From an uncultured Ellagibacter sp. (GTDB lineage: Bacteria; Actinomycetota; Coriobacteriia; Coriobacteriales; Eggerthellaceae): 36,482 bases of DNA. Below are positions 8,518-14,841 of the stretch, one piece after another (within the stretch, counting starts at the first letter, position 1; the number at the start of each line of letters is the position of its first letter). The stretch is taken from NCBI GenBank assembly GCA_934654815.1, contig CAKUGU010000024.1:1-36482 (forward strand). Direction: 5' to 3'. The notes beneath the pieces are model-generated. The model did not search any database. It worked only from the letters and a program-made list of their open reading frames with translations, and had not been told where the DNA came from. The position numbers and the translations under genes were made by a program.

Positions 8518-9036
8518 ATGAAGCTGCTCATCGCTTCCGATATCCACGGGTCGGCCTACTGGTGCCGCGAGCTCGTGGAACGCGTCGAGGAGGAGTTGCC
8601 CGACAGGATCGTGCTGCTCGGCGACATCCTCTACCACGGTCCGCGCAATGACCTGCCGCGCGGGTACGCGCCCAAAGAGGTGATCGCGATGCTGAACCCG
8701 CTCGCGGCGTCGATCATCGCCGTGCGCGGCAATTGCGACGGGGAAGTCGACCAGATGGTGCTCGACTTCCCCTGCATGGGCGACTATGCGCTCGTCTTCG
8801 ACGGCACGCGCCAGCTGTTTTTGACCCACGGGCACGTGTACGGCCCGGACAACGTGCCGCCGCTCGCGCGGGGCGGGGCCGTGCTCTACGGCCATACCCA
8901 CGTGAAGGAAATCGCCGAGCGCGACGGCATCCTCTTCGTGAACCCGGGAAGCGTCTCCCTGCCGAAGGACGGCTCGAACAGCTACGCTATCTACGAGAAC
9001 GGCGAGTTCGCCTTGAAGAAGCTTTCGGAAAGATAG
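8518..9036 (+). CDS. yfcE: YfcE-type metallophosphoesterase
   Basis: Predicted cytosolic phosphodiesterase of the MJ0936/YfcE calcineurin-like family, 172 residues, near normal length (about 165-185). All metal-binding blocks are present in order: SDIHG at residues 8-12, LLGDILYHGPRN near 42-53, VRGNCD near 77-82, THGH near 109-112, and YGHTHV near 130-135. Mn2+ is the usual metal; family members hydrolyse artificial phosphodiesters and their natural substrate is unsettled. CGAAAGGAG lies 7 bases before the ATG. The gene stands alone between repeats upstream and a strong terminator downstream. Its closest alternative would be another calcineurin-like phosphodiesterase, but the length and motif spacing fit YfcE well. 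Confidence 0.92.
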   Translation: MKLLIASDIHGSAYWCRELVERVEEELPDRIVLLGDILYHGPRNDLPRGYAPKEVIAMLNPLAASIIAVRGNCDGEVDQMVLDFPCMGDYALVFDGTRQLFLTHGHVYGPDNVPPLARGGAVLYGHTHVKEIAERDGILFVNPGSVSLPKDGSNSYAIYENGEFALKKLSER

Positions 9037-9054
9037 AGGCCAGCCCGCCGAAAA

Positions 9055-9136
9055 CGCCGTGCGTTTCGCGCGAAACGCACGGCGGGCAAAACGAAGCCGC
9101 ATCCGCGGAGAGAAACCTTCGCGGATGCGGCTTTTT
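9055..9136. terminator. Two hairpins, second a bidirectional terminator
   Basis: 9055-9084 is a perfect 15-bp palindrome without a loop (arm CGCCGTGCGTTTCGC). Next comes a 14-bp stem (9094-9107 with 9120-9133, arm AAGCCGCATCCGCG), a 12-base loop and a TTTTT tail at 9132-9136. On the other strand the second hairpin runs into TTCGTTTTG. The two genes converge here, so this is a good bidirectional intrinsic terminator. Confidence 0.85.
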
Positions 9137-9210
9137 GCCGGAATGTGGCTTTGCGCGGGGTGCGCGGGCTCGGTTCCGAGCTTGCGCTCCTTCCGTGCCC
9201 GCAGCACCTG

Positions 9211-9633
9211 CTACTTCGCGAGCAGCGCTCCCAGGCGCATGCATTCCGCCGACGCGTCCTCGTCGGGGTAATCCTTCGCGATGACGGAGTCGGCGATGTC
9301 GACGCCCGCCTCCTCGGCGCGTTTTTCCCACAGCTCCATCCATTCGCCGTCGTTCCAATCGTAGGAACCGAACAGTGCGACCTTGCGGCCCGGCAGATGC
9401 GGCTCCACCTCGTCGTACATGGGCAGGAACTCCATCTCCTCGAGCTCTTCGTCGCCCATGGCGGGGCATCCGAAGGCGAAGGCGTCGAAGTCGTCAAGTC
9501 GCGAGGAATCGAAGTCGGATGCCTGGATGAGGTCGGCGGTGCCGCCGGCGGCGCGAACGCCCTGCGCAACGAGGTCGGCCATTGCCTCGGTATTTCCCGT
9601 GCCGCTCCAATAAACGATGGCTACTTTGCTCAT
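9211..9633 (-). CDS. Flavodoxin
   Basis: Short-chain flavodoxin of 140 residues, a soluble FMN electron carrier that can replace ferredoxin under iron limitation. The FMN phosphate loop YWSGTGNTEAMA is at residues 7-18, and the isoalloxazine loop regions FGCPAMGDEELEE and FGSYDWNDGEWME follow with the aromatic residues that stack on the flavin. The length and end are standard for short-chain flavodoxins. ATG 9633 has AAGGAG 7 bases upstream. It lies downstream of the DUF3793 gene with a 116-base gap that holds a strong hairpin; the two are probably cotranscribed from the promoter at 10482-10510. Convergent with the yfcE-like gene. Confidence 0.95.
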   Translation of the reverse strand: MSKVAIVYWSGTGNTEAMADLVAQGVRAAGGTADLIQASDFDSSRLDDFDAFAFGCPAMGDEELEEMEFLPMYDEVEPHLPGRKVALFGSYDWNDGEWMELWEKRAEEAGVDIADSVIAKDYPDEDASAECMRLGALLAK

Positions 9634-9677
9634 GATCTGCTCCTTTGTCGTTTCAGCGTTGTCGTGCGCTTTCGTGT

Positions 9678-9730
9678 GCGCTCGGCGATGTGCGCGCAGG
9701 CTCCCCTCCCGCGCGCACATCGCCGAGCGC
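9678..9730. other. 20-bp perfect hairpin between DUF3793 and flavodoxin genes
   Basis: Arms 9678-9697 and 9711-9730 (GCGCTCGGCGATGTGCGCGC) pair perfectly across a 13-base loop. It lies in the 116-base gap between two same-strand genes. In the direction of transcription (minus) it is not followed by a T-run, so full termination is unlikely; RNA processing, stability or partial attenuation of flavodoxin expression are possible. Confidence 0.7.
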
Positions 9731-9749
9731 GCCTTTTCGGGCGCCGCGG

Positions 9750-10439
9750 CTACCCGGCCCGGCGCTGCAGCTGCGGCTCGCGCCGCGCCTGCCCGCATGC
9801 GGCGAGGCTTTCGAGCGTGGCGCCTTCGTCGAACAGCGCCTCGAAGGCGGCGGTGCTCTCCTTGAACCGGCAGAAGCTCTCCTCGGCGTCGCGTTGGCGG
9901 GAATACACTTTCCAGCAGCCGGAGCAGAGGTAGTTCTCGCCGTCGTTCTCGATGAACCCGACGACGTCCTCGAGGGGGTACCCCAGAAAGAGGCCGATCT
10001 CGTGGGGGAACGCGCACGACGAGGACAGGGTGCTCTTCAGGTCGGTGCCGCAGATGCGCCGATGGAGCAGCTCGATGCAGTCGCTGAGCGAGGCGGGGTT
10101 GTACCCGTAGCGCTCGAGGAAGGCCGAGACGTCCGGGTCGGCGAGGCGCGCGCGGATCGCGTCCGGTCGGTATGCGTACAGAAGCACGCCCGACGTGCGC
10201 CGCGCGAGCAGTTCGATGTGCACGCCGTAGGGATAGAGCCGCTCGCGCGTTTCGTGTAGCGCGTAGCGCAGGTTGCGTTCGTGCGTCGCGGCGTCGACCG
10301 ATCCGCAGGCGGGCCCCAGGTTCGGGACCGATTCGTCCCGGCAGACGAAGAGGTTCGCGGGCTTCACGTTCGCCAGCGTGGGGGCGCAATGGTGCACGAG
10401 CTTGCGCTCGAAGACTTTCAGATACTCCTGTGCGTTCAC
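9750..10439 (-). CDS. DUF3793 family protein
   Basis: Protein of 229 residues in the DUF3793 family, for which no reaction is established. Family hallmarks are clear: HHCAPTLANVKPANLFVC near the start, YRPDAIRARLADPDV in the middle, and the invariant block FPHEIGLFLGYPLEDVVGFIENDG, followed by LCSGCWKVYSRQRDAEESF. Several cysteines are conserved (HCAP, LCSGC). Start GTG 10439 is favoured because AAGGGAG lies upstream and the homologous region begins there; longer frames upstream run through the promoter. DUF3793 genes are commonly found next to flavodoxin, as here, which fits an iron- or heme-related role by association only. Confidence 0.9.
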   Translation of the reverse strand: MNAQEYLKVFERKLVHHCAPTLANVKPANLFVCRDESVPNLGPACGSVDAATHERNLRYALHETRERLYPYGVHIELLARRTSGVLLYAYRPDAIRARLADPDVSAFLERYGYNPASLSDCIELLHRRICGTDLKSTLSSSCAFPHEIGLFLGYPLEDVVGFIENDGENYLCSGCWKVYSRQRDAEESFCRFKESTAAFEALFDEGATLESLAACGQARREPQLQRRAG

Positions 10440-10466
10440 GGAGGCCCGCTCCCTTCCTGCTCTAAC

Positions 10467-10482
10467 GTTAACCATGGGTAAC
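10467..10482. promoter_or_regulatory. Operator-like dyad over the transcription start
   Basis: GTTAACCATGGGTAAC is a 16-base dyad with one mismatched pair. It begins exactly at the downstream edge of the -10 box of the DUF3793 promoter, the position of a repressor that blocks open complex formation. Its size and TTA/TAA ends resemble metal-dependent (DtxR/IdeR/MntR-type) sites, an inference that fits flavodoxin induction under iron shortage. Confidence 0.6.
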
Positions 10483-10510
10483 TTATAATCAAGAACACGG
10501 AGCGAGTCAA
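10482..10510 (-). promoter_or_regulatory. Sigma-70 promoter of the DUF3793-flavodoxin operon
   Basis: On the minus strand TTGACT (10510-10505) is followed by a 17-base spacer and TATAAG (10487-10482). Both boxes match the consensus at five of six positions with optimal spacing. Transcription would begin about 35 bases upstream of the GTG start of the DUF3793 gene. Confidence 0.85.
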
Positions 10511-10571
10511 GCGGATCGAGACAAAAGTTCACTAAAGGTTACAATTGGGGGAAGGCGGGTTCGCGCGTCCG

Positions 10572-11174
10572 CTACGAGAATTTCACGATGCAGAGCACGA
10601 CGAACCCGACGACGATGACGGCCGACAGCGCGTTCGCGACGCGCAGCGGAATCTTCGCGAAGGCGCGTTGCAGAAGCGGGTAGACGACCCAGGTGTAGAG
10701 CATCGCCACGCCGCCCAAAAGTACGTCGTTCACGATCCATGCCTGCCCCAAGATGTTGCCGGGCAGATCGGAGTTGTCCCATAAGGGGTACGACCCGTCG
10801 GACAGCGGCTGGTTCAGAAGAAGCCCCATGCCGAGCTCCATGAGCATGCAGATGACGACCGCGATGCAGTAGAATTCCACTCCCGCCTGGCCGAGCGTCG
10901 TCCGCCTGCGCACGATGAAGTTCTTGAGCGGCACCAGAAACAGCGCGCACACCACGACGGCGATGCCGTAGACGCAAAACGGGTACATCGGGTCGTCCCA
11001 GACGAGCGAGTCGGGGTCGACGATGCCGAACTGGTCCATGAACATGCAGTAGGGGATTTCCATCCAATGTCCGAGCACCGAGAACAGGCAGAAGTACACG
11101 GCGTTGTTGCGCCAGAACGCGAACGACCTCGGGTTGAACCCGTACGATTCGTCTTGCTTCGATATAAAGGGCAT
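10572..11174 (-). CDS. CmpB-like putative ABC transporter permease (PF06541 type)
   Basis: Integral membrane protein of 200 residues, resembling the 'putative ABC-transporter type IV' (CmpB) family whose function is not established. Five or six hydrophobic segments are visible, starting with NNAVYFCLFSVLGHWMEIPYC. The family's conserved loop appears as YPLWDNSDLPGNILGQAWIVND. ATG 11174 has GGAAGGA upstream. No ATPase gene lies beside it, so transport by this protein is unproven. It ends 132 bases upstream of the DUF3793 gene's start but has its own promoter, as far as can be judged, and no terminator was seen after it. Confidence 0.75.
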   Translation of the reverse strand: MPFISKQDESYGFNPRSFAFWRNNAVYFCLFSVLGHWMEIPYCMFMDQFGIVDPDSLVWDDPMYPFCVYGIAVVVCALFLVPLKNFIVRRRTTLGQAGVEFYCIAVVICMLMELGMGLLLNQPLSDGSYPLWDNSDLPGNILGQAWIVNDVLLGGVAMLYTWVVYPLLQRAFAKIPLRVANALSAVIVVGFVVLCIVKFS

Positions 11175-11558
11175 GGCTTATCCTTCCCGCGCTCCGACCT
11201 TCCCAGCTTACCGCATTTCGCGAGGGGAGGGGCGCGCCGTGCGCAACCGTTCGCCGAGAGACGTCGCCCCGTCCACAGCGCGGAACTTTGACGCCTTCGT
11301 GAATCAGGTTGACCCGCCGAGGCGGTTTCGTCTAGAGTCCCTTTCCGCTATGAAGCAGTTTTTCATCCCGACATACCGTCACACGCGCACGCTCGACGCG
11401 TTCGCGTTCGTCTTGGCGACGCGCGCGAGCCGCACGTCGACCGCGCTTTCGGCGATGCGGATCTAATACCTTTCCCCATTTTCATAGGAATCTATCGAAG
11501 CGACGAGGTGCGCCTGGCTTTGCGCGCCCTCGTCGCGTACGGGAAAGGTGGCACTCTT
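11175..11558 (+). promoter_or_regulatory. Upstream region of the MFS exporter, with small leader frame
   Basis: This gap probably holds divergent promoters. A TTGACC at 11309-11314 with TAGAGT at 11333-11338 (18-base spacer) is a weak promoter candidate toward the exporter. Downstream a 38-codon open frame runs from ATG 11350 to the stop at 11464-11466, with no evident ribosome binding site. An 8-bp stem (GCGACGAG near 11500 with CTCGTCGC near 11528) precedes the exporter's start. A leader-controlled 5' UTR is possible but unproven. Confidence 0.25.
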
Positions 11559-13136
11559 TTGAAGGAAACGAACGAAATCGAGCGCGGCGCATCCGTGCAG
11601 GCCGGCGAAGCTGCAGGTGAGAACGCACATCAGGTCGACAAGCATGCGGCAAAGACCCCCGCATCCCCGAGCGACAAGGTGACCAAGCACGAGATTCTCG
11701 CCGTCGGCGTGGTGACGCTCGGCGCGTTTCTGGCGCTTCTGAACCAGACGCTCATGGCGCCGGCGTTGCCCGGGCTCATGAAGTCGTTCGGCATCGACGC
11801 GGGAATCGCCCAATGGGTGACGAGCATCTACCTGCTCGTGAATGGGATCATGGTGCCCGTGTCCGGGTGGCTCATGGACAAGTTCTCCACCCGCAAGCTG
11901 TTCTTCGGCTCGATGGCCGCGTTCCTTGCGGGCACGGTGGTGTGCGCCGTGGCGCCGAACTTCGGGCTGCTCCTCGTGGGCCGCGTTTTGCAGGCGGCTG
12001 CCGCAGGCGTGCAGCTGCCGCTCGTGGCGACGGTGCCGATGCTTCTGTTCCCGCCGTGCAAGCGCGGGACGGCAATGGGCGTCGCGGGAATCGTGATGTC
12101 GGCGGGCCCCTGCGTGGGGCCGGTCGCCGGCGGCGCGGTCATCGACGCGTTCGGCTGGCGCGCGGCGTTCTGGAGCGTGGTGCCGATCGCGCTCGTCGTG
12201 CTTTTGGCCGGGTTCTTCCTGCTCTCGAACGTGGGCGAGTTGAAGAACCCCAAGCTCGACGTGCCTTCGGTGCTTCTGTCGACCGTCGCGTTCGGCGGCA
12301 TGCTCTACGGCTTCTCGAGTGCCTCGAGCGCCGGCTTCTCGAGCGCTTCCGTGATCGTCCCCATCGTCGTCGGGGTCGTGGCGCTCGTCGCCTTCGTCAA
12401 GCGCCAGCGTACGCTCGACGAGCCGCTTCTGCGCCTTGACACGCTGCGGGTCCCGGCGTTTCGCACGGCCGCGATCCTGGTCACGCTCATCAACGCGTCG
12501 GCGGCGGCGACCAACGTGATCCTTCCCATCTACCTTCAGACGTCGCTCGACGTGAGCGCGCTCGAGACGGGCATGGTCATGCTGCCTGCCGCCGCGGTCG
12601 GCATCGTGCTCTCGCCGATTTCAGGCGTCGTGTTCGACAAGCACGGCGCGCGCGGCATCGGCATTGCGGGATTGGTGCTGCTTGCGGGGTCGCTTTGCGT
12701 GCTCGGCTTCGTGAACGTGTCGACGCCCCTTGTGCTCGTGGCCGTGTTCTGCGCGCTGCAGGCGAGCGGGCAGGCGCTTGCGAACATGCCGATCAACACG
12801 TGGGGCGTGAATTCGCTTCCCAACGATTTGATCGCCCACGGCAACGCGCTCGCCAACACGGGGCGCCAGGTGGCGGGCGCTATGACGACCGCGCTGTTCA
12901 CGACTGTCATGACGAGCGTGACGGCGGGCGCGCTCGTCTCGGGCGCGGCGACGGCGCAGGCGACGGCGCAGGGTGCGGGTGCGGCGTATCTCGCCTGCGC
13001 GGCCGTGGCAGCGGTGGCGCTCGTCGTGTGCGTTGCCAAGGTGCGCGGCAAGGCCGGCCAGGCTGCGACGGAGGGCGCATCGGAGGCCGCGCCTGCCGTT
13101 TCGCGCAAGGGCACGCTTGCGACGAACGAGAAGTAA
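11559..13136 (+). CDS. DHA2-type MFS multidrug exporter (EmrB/QacA-like)
   Basis: Proton-driven drug exporter of 525 residues, at the family's usual length for 14 membrane helices. A hydrophilic N-terminal tail of about 45 residues precedes the first helix. FLALLNQTLMAPALPGLMKSF is the DHA2 helix-1 motif, WLMDKFSTRKLFF the loop 2-3 motif A, and GRVLQAAAAGVQLPLVATV and VGPVAGGAVIDAFGWRAAFW the helix 4 and motif-C region with Gly-Pro-Gly. I chose TTG 11559 because AAAGGTGG lies 7 bases upstream; a GTG at 11508 is an in-frame but weaker alternative. Substrate unknown. It ends before a long G-U-containing hairpin terminator. Confidence 0.88.
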   Translation: MKETNEIERGASVQAGEAAGENAHQVDKHAAKTPASPSDKVTKHEILAVGVVTLGAFLALLNQTLMAPALPGLMKSFGIDAGIAQWVTSIYLLVNGIMVPVSGWLMDKFSTRKLFFGSMAAFLAGTVVCAVAPNFGLLLVGRVLQAAAAGVQLPLVATVPMLLFPPCKRGTAMGVAGIVMSAGPCVGPVAGGAVIDAFGWRAAFWSVVPIALVVLLAGFFLLSNVGELKNPKLDVPSVLLSTVAFGGMLYGFSSASSAGFSSASVIVPIVVGVVALVAFVKRQRTLDEPLLRLDTLRVPAFRTAAILVTLINASAAATNVILPIYLQTSLDVSALETGMVMLPAAAVGIVLSPISGVVFDKHGARGIGIAGLVLLAGSLCVLGFVNVSTPLVLVAVFCALQASGQALANMPINTWGVNSLPNDLIAHGNALANTGRQVAGAMTTALFTTVMTSVTAGALVSGAATAQATAQGAGAAYLACAAVAAVALVVCVAKVRGKAGQAATEGASEAAPAVSRKGTLATNEK

Positions 13137-13152
13137 CGCGAGCTCTGGGCGC

Positions 13153-13199
13153 AGGCCGGCGCACCGTCCTCGATTGGGGTGTGCTGGCCTTCCCCTTCT
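13153..13199 (+). terminator. Rho-independent terminator of the MFS exporter
   Basis: A 13-bp stem with two G-U pairs (13153-13165 with 13178-13190, AGGCCGGCGCACC) encloses a 12-base loop, followed by TTCCCCTTCTCGTTTTC, a pyrimidine-rich tail. It lies 17 bases past the exporter's stop. Confidence 0.65.
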
Positions 13200-13202
13200 C
13201 GT

Positions 13203-13490
13203 TTTCCCCTGCAAAATGGCAGCGTATGATGGTTTTGCAAGGGAAAGGCTCGTTTTTCGGCCTAATACAAAGGGTCCGAATTAAATATAATACCCATTAT
13301 CGCAGTAAGTGTGGATTAACCTGTTTGCAAAAGTGGCGCTGCTCGCCATGGGGTTTGCAAAACCGTCACTGCCTGCCATTGAGGGGCCCTTTTCCTGTCT
13401 CGCCTTTGCAAAGTCGTCACAGCCCGCCATGAAAGGCCTCATTTTCGACTCATGTTTTGCAAAGTCGTCGTTCCCTGTCATCTTCGCGGC
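13203..13490. repeat. TTTGCAAA repeat cluster
   Basis: Four direct copies of TTTGCAAA begin at 13324, 13354, 13405 and 13456, the last three 51 bases apart, with related tails containing CGTCA and GCCAT (for example copy 2: CCGTCACTGCCTGCCAT). A further copy lies inverted near 13207-13240: its arms at 13203-13216 and 13233-13246 pair with one mismatch and would form a hairpin. Spacers differ in sequence but the copies drift as a family, so this looks like a repeat array made by duplication, not a CRISPR. The whole gap 13137-13680 contains no convincing gene; the rest is the exporter terminator and a short 5' leader of the glycosylase gene. Confidence 0.75.
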
Positions 13491-13680
13491 GTTTTCCGAT
13501 CTTATGCCTGGGCTTCGGTCTTCGTACGCAGCTGCTTTTCCGCCGAGGCTGGATGAAAGGGCTCTGCGTCTCGTCTCGCGCGGTCGCGTGAGAATCCTCA
13601 ACGTCGCGTTGGTTTTATACTGGTCGCCGGACTAAAAAGGAGCTGCGGCGCGATTGCCGCGGCGGTGCGGGGAAGGTACG

Positions 13681-14247
13681 GTGCGCGCGATGGAATGGGA
13701 AGACGGGAAACAGCGGTGTCGCTGGGCGAACCCGAAGAACCCGAGGTACGTGGAATACCACGACCACGAATGGGGCGTTCCGACCCATGATGATCAGGCC
13801 CTTTTCGAGCTGCTGATCCCGGAATGCTTTCAGGCGGGCTTGAGCTGGGAATGCATCCTGAACAAGCGGGAGGCGTTCCGTCGCGCGTTCGACGGGTTCG
13901 ACCTCGACGCGGTGTGCGCATACGATGATGCGAAGAAGGCGTCGCTTAGGCAGGACGCGGGAATCGTGCGCAACCGTCTGAAAATCGAAGCCGCGGTGAC
14001 GAACGCGCAGGCGTTTCGCGCCATTCAGCGCGAGTTCGGCAGCTTCGATCACTATATCTGGTCGTGGACGGACGGGAAGACGCTGCGCGAGGTGGGGCTT
14101 ACGCACTCGTCGCTGTCGGACGCGGTGTCGAGCGACCTGAAGAAGCGCGGCATGAAGTTCGTCGGCACGACGGTCGTGCATGCGTATCTGCAGGCCGCGG
14201 GCATCATCGACTCGCACGAGGAAGGGTGCTTCCTGCATAAAGAGTAG
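13681..14247 (+). CDS. tag: DNA-3-methyladenine glycosylase I
   Basis: Base-excision repair enzyme that removes 3-methyladenine from alkylated DNA. The protein has about 188 residues, the usual length. RCRWANPKNPRYVEYHDHEWGVP is the family start, carrying the zinc-binding Cys and His and the substrate-pocket Glu-Trp-Gly; LFELLIPECFQAGLSW follows as the base-recognition helix; the terminal zinc ligands are in the VVHAYLQAAGIIDSHEEGCF end. GTG 13681 is chosen because GGGGAAGG lies upstream; ATG 13690 and TTG 13654 are in-frame alternatives, so the exact N-terminus is uncertain. It stands alone, after a repeat-rich gap and facing the Nudix gene. Confidence 0.93.
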   Translation: MRAMEWEDGKQRCRWANPKNPRYVEYHDHEWGVPTHDDQALFELLIPECFQAGLSWECILNKREAFRRAFDGFDLDAVCAYDDAKKASLRQDAGIVRNRLKIEAAVTNAQAFRAIQREFGSFDHYIWSWTDGKTLREVGLTHSSLSDAVSSDLKKRGMKFVGTTVVHAYLQAAGIIDSHEEGCFLHKE

Positions 14248-14313
14248 GGACCGAACGAATTGGGTAGTGATCGGAGACCGCTGTCGCACGCCGACGCGCT
14301 GCAGCGCCTTCGT

Positions 14314-14820
14314 CTACAGCGCGAACAACGCTGCGGCGTTTCCCTCGGCTGCGCGTCGCTTGAACTCGCGCACGATCCCGAGCCGCTCGATGGTGGAGGA
14401 AGCGAGCGGCTCGGGAAGGTCGTCGGGCGCGAACCACCCGACCGCTGTGCTCTCGTTGTCGCCGACGTGCGCGCTTGCCGCCGCGCCTGCCTCTACCTCG
14501 CAGATGAACAGCAGGTCGAGGTACCGGCACTGGTCGCCGTTCGCGTACGTCACCACCTGCGGCGACGACTTCACGCTCGCCAGATAGCGCGGGCGCACGG
14601 CAACGCCCGTCTCCTCCAGCATCTCGCGCGCCGCGGCGCGCGCCGGCTCCTCACCAGGCTCGATGATCCCGTAGACGAGCGCCCATTGCCCCGTGTCGGC
14701 TCGCCGGCCCAGAAGGATGCGCCCCGCCTCGTCTTCCACGTAGGCCGTGATGCCCGAAAGCCACAGGGGGTCGTGGCCGATCTTCTTGCGCGTATCGAGG
14801 ATGAACTGCGGCGTCGTCAT
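14314..14820 (-). CDS. Nudix hydrolase
   Basis: Pyrophosphohydrolase of 168 residues that cleaves nucleoside diphosphate derivatives. The complete Nudix box GIIEPGEEPARAAAREMLEE followed by TGV is present and matches Gx5Ex7REUxEExGU with all catalytic glutamates. The segment WALVYGIIEPGEE (Trp before Nudix box) and the RYLDLLFICEVEAG strands are typical. Substrate cannot be assigned; ADP-ribose, NADH or oxidised dNTPs are all possible for this general family. It lies 21 bases downstream of the HelD-like helicase gene on the same strand, so the two are probably cotranscribed, and the ADP-ribose glycohydrolase-like gene lies just upstream of them. Confidence 0.92.
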   Translation of the reverse strand: MTTPQFILDTRKKIGHDPLWLSGITAYVEDEAGRILLGRRADTGQWALVYGIIEPGEEPARAAAREMLEETGVAVRPRYLASVKSSPQVVTYANGDQCRYLDLLFICEVEAGAAASAHVGDNESTAVGWFAPDDLPEPLASSTIERLGIVREFKRRAAEGNAAALFAL

Positions 14821-14841
14821 GCGTTTTACCTGGTCTTTCTC

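Noticed and set aside
13324..13490. CRISPR-like array of TTTGCAAA units
   Set aside because: Units are uneven (30, 51, 51 bases), 'spacers' resemble each other and repeats are short and degenerate, one copy is inverted, and no cas gene is near.
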